From the NCBI GenBank assembly GCA_030549775.1, contig CM060177.1, positions 64,110,638-64,174,637 on the forward strand: DNA of 64,000 nt, read 5' to 3'. Shown here in pieces: positions 21,691 through 32,938 of this stretch (position 1 is the stretch's first letter; every line of letters starts with the position of its first letter). Source of the DNA: Tamarix chinensis (Eukaryota > Streptophyta > Magnoliopsida > Caryophyllales > Tamaricaceae). Made by a program: the position numbers and the translations under genes. A model generated the notes under the pieces. It was not told where the DNA came from. It did no database searches and worked only from the letters and a program-made list of their open reading frames with translations.

Positions 21691-23300
21691 TGTGTTGTTT
21701 TAGATACACCAAATTAAGCCCTAAACATATACACATATAGTATTCAGTGAGTATGGGTCATCACAAGAAGACTCTAATCTAATTTGTATATTTCTATTAA
21801 AAATTAAATTTTTTGAGTTATAAAATAAGGAAAAATAATAACAAATAATGAAAATAATAAGACCTAGAAATAAACACAATAACTGACTAACAATAATGAG
21901 ATAATAAGGGTCAGAGGACAAATTTAGTATGGGATATCAACGGATCATCGAATAAAATGGTTATAAAGCATTTCTAATGTTAACCTATAGAAACTCACAC
22001 AAGTCTTCTTCTTAGCATCCCCTTATGCAAATAAACTATGGCCAACATTTGATTTATTATCTAACCTATTAATAACCTAGGATAATATCTCTAGATTTAA
22101 TTAATTATAACATTAATGATTAAGGAGCATCTACCTTGAATCATAATTATAGTATGCTAGAATTATGTTATTCTAAATATTAATAATCATGAATTAAATT
22201 AATATATTTTTTGTAGATATTAACAAATGATGCAGGAGCATCTCATAATAATATTTCACCACAAAACACTTTTAACTTGGATAAAATTAATTAGCTAAAT
22301 ATGAGAAATAAGTGGAAGTACCAGCCCACATGGTGACACATTCAGCCCAAACACAACAAATTATGGTAGCTTATCCAACCCAAGCCCAACCAACTATGAT
22401 GGCACATCAAGCCCAAGCCCAAACAGCTATTTACAAGTATTTTGCCACTTAAGAAGCCAAATCAGCCCAAGACCAAGGGTGATTTCAAAAATTGAAATAA
22501 AAAAAGAGAGAAAAGAAAAAGGAGGACAATTGGATGGTGGAGTGGGTGAAGAAAGTCAGCCAAGTCAAATCAGATTATTTTAATTGGCTAAGCATGGGAG
22601 ATAATTGATTAGGTATGGGGGATGATTGAGTGACTTGTACTTTTATTTATTACCTACTTTTCAGCATGTAAGGGGCTTCATGTTGTGGTATGGCTGTCAA
22701 AATACCACACATAGGCTGACCACATTTTATTTCTCATCCAACTAGTTGTTAGGTTGTATTAGATAACTAGATAGTAAAGAATAATTGGAATGTAACTAGC
22801 TAGGTAAAGGGGATGGGTATAATGGATTTTTTGTAACCCCGGCTGCCACTATAAATATGGGTAGCCTCAACACAATGGAACACACTGCCCCTTGAATTAC
22901 AAATTAGATTTTCGAGCCCCCTATGTCCCCCCTCTACAAAGTTGAGTGAAAACTTTGTTTTGAGTGAAAAATCTCACAACTTTTATCTCAAATGTTGAAA
23001 CCTTGAGTGGTAGTTGTGAGTGTTTGGTCTTTGGCTACCTTAGATCAAATATTATCATACTCCTTATCTCTTTTCTCTATTTTAACTTTCGGTGGTCAAT
23101 TATCCCATAAGCCACCATATTCCATTAAGGATGTGCTAACTTGTTTGGTATATGCATCAACAAACCTATTCGCTACTCACGGATGCATATGTTAACAATT
23201 ATGGATTAACTCTACTATCCTAGACAACAAAGTTCTAATCTTGGATTGGCAATCATTAAACTCAATTTAGGTGGGATATTTCTTTGTAAGACATAAAATA
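21691..23300 (-). mobile_element. Athila-like LTR, copy 1, interrupted by a solo D LTR
   Basis: Begins at about 21691 (TGTGTTGTTTTAGATAC) next to the primer site and runs right through 22227, then resumes at 23165 after the nested LTR. It aligns over its length with copy 2 at 24474-24795 plus 28482-28760 (shared landmarks: AACCTATTAATAACCTAGGA, AGATCTCTAGATTTAATTAA-type sequence, CTTGGATT-GGCAAT). The right limit is uncertain. Confidence 0.7.
22228..23159 (+). mobile_element. Solo LTR of family D (932 bp) with TSD ACAAA
   Basis: TGATGCAGGAGCATCTC ... GGTATATGCATCA, flanked by ACAAA at 22223-22227 and 23160-23164. It is the only complete D LTR in the window and defines both ends of the family. 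A TATA-like CTATAAATATGGG is at 22851-22863. The short ORF at 23007-23195 is not a gene. Confidence 0.95.
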
Positions 23301-23521
23301 CATTCTCTCCCATACTAATTGTTTTTCTTCCTTTCAATTTTCAATTATTAGTGCATAAACCATTTTGAAACTTCATGTGCTACTATCTTAAAAATCTCTA
23401 GCATCCGATTTTCGTGATCATGGTTCTTACTCTTAGCTAATCTGCTAAGAAAAGGAGCAATAGGTTTATATGGACTATAAGAATTCACTTCACTTACCTT
23501 GGGAGATTTTTCTTTGATTTA

Positions 23522-24440
23522 TTATATAGTTTCTTCTTCTTCTTCTTCTTCTTCTTCTTCTTCTTCTTGCTTTGTCCTTTCATCAACTTGCATTATTTTG
23601 GGATCATCAAATTGTTGACCACTTCTCGTCGTGATGGAACTAGCAATCTCCATTGGATTCTTTTTTGTTTGGTTGTGCGTCTTTGAGGAGCTTTGAGCTT
23701 GCATGAACCAACTTGCATGAATTTATAAGTTCTTTCTTGTTTCTTGATGAAATTGAATAGTGTTAGTGGCCAACCAACTTACATCTAGATTGTTGTGGTG
23801 GTTGGAAAAAAGGTGGTTTTGGTTGGTTTTGAAGGATAGGATAGAATCAAAGGAGTTGCTTATATCCTTGTTGATCTTGCTACGATGGTGGCCTTTGATT
23901 ATTTCCTTACCTTTTGTTGGGATGATATTTTAGGTTTCCTTGAGGTCCTCTTTTTCTATAAATAATGTTTGCATATTAACCCAAGATCAAGTAGGCAAAT
24001 TATATAACCACTCTTTAACAGAATCAGTTAAAGTAGAAAGGAAAACTTTTTAATTAAGATGATATGATTAATACTTATTCCCATTAGTTTCTTACCGGAA
24101 CAAGCTATAACAAATTCCTTGAGAATTTTTTTTAGAGAAGGCCCTTTACAAATTTGTTTGCCATCGATTCTTCAATAAGTGCCTAAAAATTATCTTCGAT
24201 GCTCTCTTTAGATGATGAAGAGCCATCACTTAGAGGCAAAGGAATAGTGCGAACACATTCTAATTACCTTTGACTTTTTTTGCCATAGGAGATGAAGAAT
24301 TAGAATCAAATGATTGAATGAGGTGATGTCTATTTTCGCTAGCAAATGCTTTCAAATGTGGATTCCTATAGGATATACAAAATAAGGGAATATTAGTTAT
24401 GATTAGAAGAAGAAAAAATGATAATTGAAATAAGAATTAA
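23522..24440 (-). pseudogene. Athila-like gag C-terminus and following region, copy 2
   Basis: Minus strand: gag remnants around 24060-23970, a proline/glutamine-rich segment (23960-23700), then the conserved junction QTKKNPMEIASSITTRSGQQ typical of Athila between gag and protease, then an acidic run of about a dozen glutamates encoded by a TTC/GAA microsatellite (23532-23568). The glutamate run is probably expanded by slippage. Open frames are short. Confidence 0.75.
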
Positions 24441-24449
24441 GTTACTAGT

Positions 24450-24795
24450 CCCCAGAAATGGCGCTAAAATTTCATGTGCTATCATTGACACGCCAAATTA
24501 GACATTAAACATACACAAAATTAGTAAGCATTAAGTAGGGGCCAATCCCAAGAAGACTTTAATCTCATTTGTATATTTCTACTATCATATAAAATTTTTT
24601 GGTTATAAAATTAGGAAAATAAATAACTAATAATGAAAAGAATAAGACATAACAATTAACACAATAACTGACTAAAAAAATGGGATAATATGGGTCAAAG
24701 GACATAATCACTATAGAAATATCAACCAGTCATCGAATAAAATGGTTATGAATTGTCTCTAATGATAAACTATAGAAGCTCACATGAGTCTTCAT
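24450..24795 (-). mobile_element. Athila-like primer site and LTR, copy 2, left part
   Basis: Primer-site region AGTCCCCAGAAATGGCGCTAA at about 24455-24473 (plus strand), then LTR from TGTGCTATCATTGAC rightwards, closely paralleling copy 1 at 21691-22005. It is interrupted at 24795/24796 by the hAT element and resumes at 28482. Confidence 0.75.
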
Positions 24796-24995
24796 TAGGG
24801 TTGTTGACAAATCGAGCCGGCTCGTTAACGGCTCGGCTCAGCTTGCTTTATTAGATAAACAAATCATATCCAAGCCTTGATCTTCGGCTTGTTTATTTAA
24901 CGAGTCAAACTCAAGCCTAGGTTGACTCGGCTCATTAGCTCGCAAACCGGCTTGATTCGAACTCGACTCGAGTTCGGCTCGTTTGCTCATTTATC
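24796..24995. repeat. hAT left end with subterminal GAGCC/GGCTC words
   Basis: After the inverted repeat come dense CGAGC/GCTCG words in both directions (GAGCCGGCTCGTTAACGGCT, GACTCGAGTTCGGCTCG). Subterminal clusters of short motifs are the transposase-binding sites of known hAT elements. Confidence 0.7.
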
Positions 24996-25143
24996 AAATA
25001 AGTTTTAACAATACATACAAATATAAAATAAAGTTAAAAAGTTCTAATTATTTTTTTACAAATAATTCTCATAATTTATGTCTTTTTTTTAACAAAAATA
25101 ATTCTTATAAGTCTTTTTTTACTAAAAATAATTCTTATAAGTT

Positions 25144-25744
25144 ATGAGTCGTGTTGGCCGGCTGGCCCAGACCCAATCTACTCAAGTCTACTGCGGGGCA
25201 TCGGGGCCTGCGGCTCTTCTAGTCTTCTACTGCAGTCTACCACACCGCATTACTCTTCTAGCGGTCTTTTTTTTAATTCTTTCTCGTCCCCAGACTCCTG
25301 ACGCACAGGCCAGCCGCCAGCGACACCCTCCACTCCAGTCTCCAGATCTCCAGCCCTGTACCCTCCTCTCTAGCTCTCCCTCTCCCTCTCTGACCTCAAG
25401 TGATAGCCTCCACTCCAGCCCTTCAATCTCTTTGTTGCCGCCGCGCCGAGTGCCAACCATCCTCCATTCTCACTGTCCATTGGTTGACGATCGTGGACGT
25501 TGTCCTTGTTGTTATTTCAGCCTTCCGCCTCGCCTCACCCCTCCAGTCTCCACCACTCCAGTCCTTCCATCGCAGCGTCGCCCCTCCACCACTGCAGTCT
25601 GTCGACCCTTCTCCAGTCGCCCAGTCACATATTCGACATTTTCACCTGAAAACCGACCACATACGGACATACTCTAACTCTGTTTTTATGTGTGTTGTGT
25701 GGTATATTTCATTTTTGATTTTTATTTTTAAATTTGTTGAATAA
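25144..25744. other. G+C-rich stretch inside the hAT element
   Basis: A locally C/T-rich segment between A+T-rich flanks. Two overlapping plus-strand open frames (177 and 114 codons) give Ser/Pro-rich low-complexity protein without any domain. I treat it as transposon 5' untranslated or captured sequence, not a gene. 25750-27060 shows nothing coding. Confidence 0.45.
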
Positions 25745-27072
25745 ATCTATGTTTTATTCATTTCTGAATCTGTAATGGTTGTTGGCATATAGCTTGCTGC
25801 CTGTATTGGATTTTATGGATTTGCAAAGAATGATGACTGATTTTATGTTGTGGCATGGCCTATTGGCTTGTAACCTGCTGTGGTGCTGAATTATAAACAA
25901 ATTGAGCTTGTACATTTTTTATATTGATGTTTGACAATTTATTTTGTGTTTGTTGTGGCTCTTGTATTATCGGTATTGTACAATTATAGAAAATGATGAT
26001 GGTTGTTGGCCCCTGAAAAATGAAGGTTTAGGCTTTGTATTTATTTTCTTTATCACATATTCTGTTGTACAATATATCAATATGGATTTTGGTAATTGTT
26101 GTGTTTATATGGTTTGAGCTCGTAATTTCTTGAGTTCTCCAATTGTTGAAAAAAAATATTTTGAGAAAGAAGCTTATAAGATAGTGAAATGACAAGAGTA
26201 GATGAATAGAGGATTAAATTAGGAGGAAATTGTAGTTTCTTTTTGTCATTATATTATCTTTCTATAGGTTTTTTTATCAATTTCTAGAAAAATTGTAGAC
26301 TATTTGAAATGACTTAAGTTATAGTTTTTTTGGATTAAGGTGAATTGGGGTGAAGGTAATTATTATGATGCTTCTTTATATTTTCTATGAGTTTGATTCT
26401 TTATGATATGTTATATGTCAGGTTGGAGATGTTTGGAGATATTTTCAAGCTCTTGTAATTGAAAATATCAATAAAACACTTGGTCAGTAGCTACTAGCTA
26501 GCAGCATCTTTTCTACTACATTATTTTATAAATTTTTTGTTTAAATTTATGTTTTTAAAATGAGCAATAGCGTTATTATTTTATTGTACTTTTTCATTTT
26601 ATTAGCATCATATTTTCTAATAATTTCTTTTACTTTCTTATTTGGTGTTATGATGAATAATTTTGTGATCATGTTATCTTTGTTGAAGTTTATCAAAAAT
26701 GATTTCTATATTATGACTTTGGAGGTTAGCATTTTACATTTTTTCCTCAATTTTGTTTGTTATCAAGTTGTTTTTATTTGTATACATTAATACATCACAC
26801 ATGTAACTTTTTGTTTTTCCTTTTTACTCAACTTGGAATTTTGAACTTTAATTTTTTCCCCATACATTCTTTGTTTTATAATGATGTTTTATTTTGATTA
26901 AAAAAACAAATAAAAAACCATGGTGGTGATTATTAATTATTCATAGTTTTATGTGTTATTTTTGCTGCTACCTTGTGTTTTTTTTTGCTGTTTTTAGTTC
27001 AAACTTGTAATTATGTCAAATTTGGTAACTTATGATTTTTCTTCTAAACAATGATCTTCAAGAAGTCCAAAA

Positions 27073-27665
27073 ATGGCAGATGACCCTAATATATTTGAAT
27101 TTCCCTGAGATACTTACATTAGTGATCGTGATAAGGAGAATGATTTTGGGCCGACCAATGAGCTTGATGAAGAGGTTGATGAGCAGATTAATGAGGAGCA
27201 GGAGGCGAATAATGAAAATAAAAATGATGATGACGAGAGTGTATTTATTTGTGATGATGATTCTGAATCTTCTTTTAGTGCCTTGGAGTGGTGGAAGGCA
27301 AATACTTCAAAGTTTCGTATCTTATCACAAATGGCACGTGATATCCTATCCATACCTATCACCATGGTTGCTTTAGAAGCTGCTTTTAGTGCTGGGTCAA
27401 GGGTCACTGATCCCTATAGAGGAGCACTATCTACTGATACAGTTGAAGTACTTCTTTGTGCAGGTGATTGGATTCGTACAAAAAAAGGGCTAAAGAAGAA
27501 GGTAATAATCTTTTTATGTTTTCTTTATGTTCTTTCATTATTAATTTTTGATCTCTTGAAATTTTAAGAATTAAATTCTAATCATTCATATATATATTAT
27601 TGTTGCTTTATTAATATAAGCAGGTTGCAGATGCTCCAAGCATGAAGATCATAGATCTTCGGTAA
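27073..27665 (+). pseudogene. hAT transposase C-terminus (dimerisation domain), two exons
   Basis: One frame from 27073 to 27501 has a single stop (TGA at 27106), then an acidic linker, then the hAT dimerisation domain: LEWWKANTSKFRILSQMARD, ILSIPITMVALEAAFSAG, DPYRGALSTDTVEVLLCAGD, WIRTKKGLKKK. The W-W-K, P-x-x-x-V-x-x-E-x-x-F-S and C/DW signatures are intact. A 122-bp intron (GT 27502 to AG 27623, phase 0) would join a 13-codon last exon ending VADAPSMKIIDLR before TAA at 27663. Splicing is predicted only. The catalytic part is missing upstream. Confidence 0.85.
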
Positions 27666-28139
27666 TATGGTATATTTTTTGATCAAATTTAAGGTATAAT
27701 CTAATTTGAATTTATGGGATTGAAGTCTTTCTCAAATAACTATTACTAATCTAATTTTCTCTTGTTTATTAATAAAATTATCCTTGCAGATATGAAGGTT
27801 AGTGGATTTTGGTGCCTTATTTTGAGGTTTGGAGTAGAAATGCTTATGATGGATTGGATGAGACGAAGGTTGCAAATCTGCTATAATTATATCGTGGTTT
27901 TATTTTGTATAATGAAGTCTAATTATGGATATTGGAATTTAGAATTAAGGATTGAAGAACATGATTTTGGACATATATGAATTATTTTATTTTGTAAAAG
28001 CATGCAGGGTTGAAGGCGCACTCTTTGAATACTTTGTATGAATGATTTGATATTGTATGGTCTTATTTTAGTATTTATAATGAAGACAAACAGGTCTTTA
28101 TTTTATATTTAATTTTTGTTGAAAGTTACAGGTTTTATC

Positions 28140-28481
28140 GGCTAAATTTTCTAATAAACGAGTCGAACAAATCGAGCCATAAATCGAGCTCAAATCGAGC
28201 CTACCAAATCGAGCCGGTTTGGCTTGTTTAAAATTAAAACGAATCGAGCCAAACCAAGCCACAAATCGAGCCACGAGCTTGCCTAAGGAACCAAGCCGAT
28301 TTGGTTCGTTTTCATTAAACAAAACCGAGTCGAATAGCTAGCGAGCTTTTTTCAAGCCAAACTTAAGCCTCTAATACTTGACTCGATTCAAGCTCAAGCC
28401 GAACTCGAGCCATACAAAAAATTTAATGAACCGAATCGAGCCACAGAAAGTTCAACTTCATTCGGTTCGTCAACAGCCCTA
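28140..28481. repeat. hAT right end with seven AATCGAGC motifs
   Basis: AATCGAGC(C/T) occurs seven times in direct orientation between 28169 and 28442, with further CAAGCC/CGAGCC variants, just inside the right inverted repeat. The cluster matches the CGAGCC words at the left end. An open frame read across it on the minus strand is an artefact of the repeats. Confidence 0.8.
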
Positions 28482-29100
28482 GAATCCCCTTATGCCAATA
28501 AAGTAAGACCTACTTATGATTTATTCTCTAACTAATTAATAACCTAGGATAAGATCTCTAGATTTAATTAATGGTAGCATTAATTGTTAGGGAGCATCTA
28601 ACTATATGCTGCAATTATGTTATTCTATAAACTAATAATCATAAATGAAATTATGCTATATTTCTACTACTTGCGGATATATAGGTTAACAATCCAAGTG
28701 GCCAATCTAGATAGTAAAGTCTTTATCTTGGATTTGTGATAATTAAACTCAATTTATTAGTCTAACCAAAAATAGACATAAAAATTAAGTCAAATTCACA
28801 TCTCATGATTAATTATTCCATAACCTTCAATTATCCTCCTACCCTAACTAATTTAGCCTAACATGTTAATAAAACTTGAAAATGTAGATTCAAAACACAT
28901 AAAAATTAAGATAAAAATAAGAATAGAGAAAAAATGACAAATATTAAATTAAGCTAAAAAATCACAAACTCAATTGATTAAACTAATAAAAAAATTGCAT
29001 GAAACACAATAATCTGTAAAATATAGAACCACAAACACCATATGATCTCCAGCCCTTTAATTACAACATTTAAATAACTAAATCTAGAAAAAGAAACCTA
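28482..29100 (-). mobile_element. Athila-like LTR, copy 2, right part
   Basis: Continues copy 2 after the hAT: ATCCCCTTATGC matches 22018-22029 of copy 1, and similarity holds to about 28760 (TTGTGATAATTAAACTCAATT vs 23250). The right-hand limit cannot be set because copy 1 is overrun by the copy 2 internal region. Confidence 0.65.
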
Positions 29101-30030
29101 ATGGTTTGGAAATAATAAAAACAAAGACAAAGTTGTAATAGCGGTGCTCTTCAATGTCTTATTCGACCTAATATGGGTTATATATATAGATAGAAGGTTG
29201 TATAAATTAGTTTTAGAATATGACAAAAATACAGCTCTTATTAGTAAATATGGGACACCCGTATGTTTGCTCTAATACTATGCATGTGTGATGAATTAAT
29301 GGAGTGAGTGGGAGGAGAACTAAGGAAATAGCAGCTGTATTTCCATAAATATGCCCTCCTATATTTCCTCTATATTGATTGTCTTGACTTGATTTTTTTT
29401 CTTCACATGTCTTCTATTTTAGGGTCTTGCATAATGATACATCCAAATTTCCATGACTCCAAGCTTGCTTCTCACATTATACTTCTTTCCCTTAGTTATG
29501 AGCCCAAATTACCTTGATTTCATCTTTTCCAAAAAAAAAATAGTCTAATTGCGAAAACTTGAGGAAAAGGGGTTAAATTATCATAAGATAAATAGAATTT
29601 TGGGTCAAGATAAGTTAAATATCTCCATAACCTATCACATGTGAGACTTCTGATCCACCTATGGCTATCCAAACTCTTAGTCAACCAATATTTTGAATCT
29701 TAGTAGAGATTACGATGAAAAGGTTCAAATATCATTTTCTATTATGATTAGTCAACCAATATTTTCATTCTTTGTGTTCTTACGATAAAACTTCTTTCAT
29801 TTTAAGCCTCGTTCTAACCCTTTATATATAAAAAATTATGAAACTTTAGGCATCAATATATTGTCATTTTTAGGAGTTAAAAATTATATATATTTTTCTA
29901 AAATAAGCCACTAAAACTTTACTTCTCTACTTGATTTATCCATATCTTAAAGGATATAATCCTTACCTTCCGTATTCTTCAAGAACTAATCTTAACCGTC
30001 TATTTTATTCTAACATTCCTTTTATTCAAA
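29101..30030. other. Unassigned A+T-rich DNA
   Basis: No gene, no repeat copy elsewhere in the window and no clear LTR ends seen. It lies between the Athila pieces and the degenerate left rim of the I-family LTR. Confidence 0.5.
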
Positions 30031-30068
30031 GTTTTTGGTTGATCTTAAATTGAATTTGAAGTTGCAAA

Positions 30069-30966
30069 TGATGCGGGAGTAGAGTCACATGACACGACAC
30101 CGACTAAGATGGTTACGCTACTCCACGCAGATACATGAACATGGAGGCGCATGCATGAGTTGCATGCAACGTTCTTTAGTTAGCGTAACGTTTATTATTA
30201 AGTCATTTATTATTATTTTTATTTCGAGTCAAATAAGGTTGTTAGTAGCTAGATCATTTAATATCTTCTAGCTAGTCTTAAGTCATTTATTATTATTTTT
30301 ATTCAAATAATGTTGTTAGTAGCTAGATCATTTAATATCTTCTAGCTAGTCTTAAGTCATTTATTATTATTTTTTTATTTCGAGTCAAATGAGGTTGTTA
30401 GCAGCTAGATCATTTAATATCTTCTAGCTAGTCTTAAGTCATTTATTATTTTTTTATTTCTAGTCAAATAAGGTTGTTAGTAGCTAGATCATTTAATATC
30501 TTCTAGCTAGTCTTAGGGAATTCAATGTTTCTAGGAAAGATTAGTGGCAAGATTATTGTAATCTTTGAAGGGAGGCTCGACAACTTTGGGCTATTTAAAG
30601 CCATAGAAACCGAGAGAAAGAACACACTTTGAATGAGAAGAAGAACCTTAAGCTTGCTTAAACCCGAATTCTGTGTGGATTCATCTCGTAACAAATTGAA
30701 TTTGTGTGAACGATTTGTTTCAAAAAACTTTAATCTTTATTTCTGTGTGGCTTAAAGATTAATCTATCCCTCTATATTTTTTACTTCGCCACCTCTATCT
30801 TTTCCACCAAAAACCCTACTCCAAACCATCACTCCATTCATCTATCCAAACCCTTTTCACCGCCCTTCTATCTTTCCATCAACCCTAAATCACCTTCCAC
30901 CTTTCCTAACCCTAAACCACCATTTATATTACACCTAAGCCTGAGACTCTAACCGTACACACATCA
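30069..30966 (+). mobile_element. Family E 5' LTR
   Basis: TGATGCGGGAGTAGAGTCAC to ACCGTACACACATCA. The U3 carries a four-unit tandem repeat (30200-30514). A C-rich U5 contains CCCTACTCCAAACC-type words. Followed by the primer site. Confidence 0.95.
30200..30514 (+). repeat. U3 tandem repeat, four ~80-bp units (5' LTR)
   Basis: Units start at about 30200, 30280, 30354 and 30436 (80, 74, 82 and 78 bp). Each runs AAGTCATTTATTATTATTTT ... GTTGTTAGTAGCTAGATCAT ... CTTCTAGCTAGTCTT. Unit-to-unit differences are small indels in the T-run and the CGAGT segment. Position upstream of the transcription start suggests enhancer-like promoter repeats. Confidence 0.93.
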
Positions 30967-30969
30967 TTT

Positions 30970-30982
30970 TGGTATCAGAGCC
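30970..30982 (+). other. Primer binding site, initiator-Met tRNA type
   Basis: TGGTATCAGAGCC, three bases after the LTR. Leader 30983-31414 is non-coding and contains repeated CTTGATAAACATCATCAAG-like inverted words. Confidence 0.94.
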
Positions 30983-31414
30983 TCATGATTCATCATTCCT
31001 TAAGGTAAATCACTTTCCTAGGCTTTAAATTCCACTCATCAAGAATCATCAAGATTTCATTCAAGATCCTACATTCATAAGTCCTTAGCACATCTTCATC
31101 CTTTGATTGAATATATTCATCCTTTATAGTACATCTTCAACCAAGAGCTTCATCAATATCTTGATAAACATCATCAAGATTCAATTAAAGTTGAAGATTG
31201 TCGTGTCTCTTATTTTTCTTCTTCCATACGCCACACATATACATTGATACTTTCCATTATTTTAAGTGTTGTGAGATTACACACACATAAAAATATTTCT
31301 CCTTGAGTGATATACTTGACCCTAGCATACAAATACTCCTTTTCATTTGTTGGTTCTCTTTATATTTACAAAACTTCATTTGATCACCTTGAGTTAAACC
31401 CTAGCGTGTGCAAC

Positions 31415-32672
31415 AATGGAAAATTCAGAATTTATGAAGACCATCCTTGATGCCATCAACATTCAATTTGAAAAGATTGAAGTAAAAATGGAGAATAAGA
31501 TGGAAGAACAAAATGATAGGGTTGAAGGCATGGTGAGGTGAGCCATTGAATCAAGAGGAGGTCATTTGAATAAAAAACTTGAATATGTTGAAGAAGACTC
31601 AAGTCCATCTTCAAGCACACATAGTCGAACAAGAAGAAGGCAAGAGCATGGTGAAGATAAGGGTTTGAAGGTTGATTTTCCAGAATTTCATGGAGAGTTA
31701 GATGCGGAGACATTCATAGATTGGATGCACACCATAGAATCCATCTTTAAATTTAAAGAATATGATGATCATATGTGATGTAATTTGGCTACTCTTAAAC
31801 TTCAAAAATTTGCAAGAATTTGGTTTGATAATATCAAGAGATCGAGGGAAAGAGATGGAAAGACAAAGATCAAGTCATGGGAGAAATTGAAAAAGCACAT
31901 GAAGAGAAAATTCATCCCAAGAGAATTTGAGCAAGACAACTTCATCAAAATGATGACATTGAAGCAAGAGAATTCATGTGTGGAAGAATATACAAGGAAC
32001 TTTGAAAAGTTATCCTTGATATGTGATGTACAAGAGAGGAAAGAACAAACTTGTGCAAGATATCTTGGAGGATTGAATTTCAACATTAGAGATAAAGTTG
32101 AAGTTTCTCTATATGATACACTTGAAGATATGATCAAGCTTGCTATAAAATTTGAAAGGCAACTCCAAAGGCCAAAGGTATTCTCCAAACCTTCCTCTTC
32201 CTTGTCGAATGAAGCAACATCATCTTCGACTTTTATGCCATCAAATTCGAGCATTATCATAGAAGAAAAAGATCTTAAGCAACGCATGGAGAAGTATAAA
32301 GTTAAGGAGATTGAAGGTAAAAGAAGACAATGTTTTAAATGTAGAGGTTATGGTCATTATGCTAAAGAGTTTCCTAATCAAAGAGTTATGACCTTAAGAG
32401 AAATTGAGGAGATTAAAAGGGAAAAAAAGGAAAGCATGAATGAGGAAGAAAATCGAGTATGTAATGATGAAGACAATCATGCTATTACTACCATTGAAGT
32501 GGAAGAAGGGCAACCAAGTTTTTACATGCATCACGTTTTTTATATGGAAAATGATGTGCATTATTATCCCATGGTTTCCTTGTGTTTTTATGGAGCAAAT
32601 GTTATCATGGAACCCTTGTATCATTTGAAGCAAATTGAAGAAAAAAAACATGGTGAGTTCGAAGGTGTATAA
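31415..32672 (+). pseudogene. Family E gag (nearly complete)
   Basis: Start at ATG of MENSEFMKTILDAINIQFEK. Coiled-coil-like N-terminus to about residue 50, Ser/Arg linker, then gag core: LKVDFPEFHGELDAETFIDW, FKEYDDHM, FARIWFDNIKRSRERDGK, IKSWEKLKKHMKRKFIPREF, SCVEEYTRNFEKLSLICDV, ARYLGGLNFNIRDKVEVSLY. A zinc knuckle CFKCRGYGHYAKEF follows with phenylalanine in place of the last cysteine. The tail MTLREIEEIKREKK and an acidic segment end in a stop at 32670. Only two stops break it (TGA at 31538, TGA at 31777); the last 295 codons are open. It resembles family I gag along its length. Confidence 0.9.
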
Positions 32673-32927
32673 TGTGCATGAATACATATGTGATGTGAAG
32701 AAGCAAATGAACCATAATGCACCCCATGCATTTGATTTATGTTCATTGATGTGCGCATATGAAGATCCAATGTCAAGGCTTAAGAGGCATTGGAGGATTT
32801 TCAAAGATAACTTTAGTGTGAAGGAGATATTCAAAGAATACAAGTATAAGTATCACTTGAAGAATATGTCCTTTGGTGTTTGTTATTCCTCATCAAAGTT
32901 GTGAATTTGAGGACAAATTCAAACCAA

Positions 32928-32938
32928 CCCGGGGAGAA
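32928..32938 (+). other. Polypurine tract of element E
   Basis: CCCGGGGAGAA immediately before the 3' LTR. 32673-32927 between gag and this tract is non-coding (codes no pol motif in any frame). Confidence 0.8.

Larger units (their letters stand above)
24796..28481 (+). mobile_element. hAT-like DNA transposon, 3.7 kb, internally deleted
   Basis: Terminal inverted repeats TAGGGTTGTTGACAAATCGA (24796) and, from 28481 leftwards, TAGGGCTGTTGACGAACCGA match at 17 of 20 positions. It interrupts the Athila LTR at the place where copy 1 reads uninterrupted (about 22014). It encodes only the C-terminal part of a hAT transposase; no BED finger or DDE core was found between 25750 and 27060. The 8-bp duplication expected of hAT elements is not visible: flanks are GTCTTCAT and GAATCCCC. 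It is probably non-autonomous. Confidence 0.82.

Noticed and set aside
25144..25744. Overlapping 177- and 114-codon plus-strand frames as a host gene
   Set aside because: Ser/Pro-rich translation of C/T-rich DNA inside a transposon, no domain, no second copy and two frames equally open.
28098..28322. 74-codon minus frame over the hAT right end
   Set aside because: Product of the AATCGAGC repeats.
30200..30514. CRISPR-like regular repeats
   Set aside because: Tandem ~80-bp units with no distinct spacers, within an LTR of a plant retrotransposon, and present again in the partner LTR.
31802..32287. 161-codon minus frame
   Set aside because: Antisense of the E gag core, which has the recognisable motifs.
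32394..32843. 149-codon minus frame
   Set aside because: Antisense shadow of the E gag tail.
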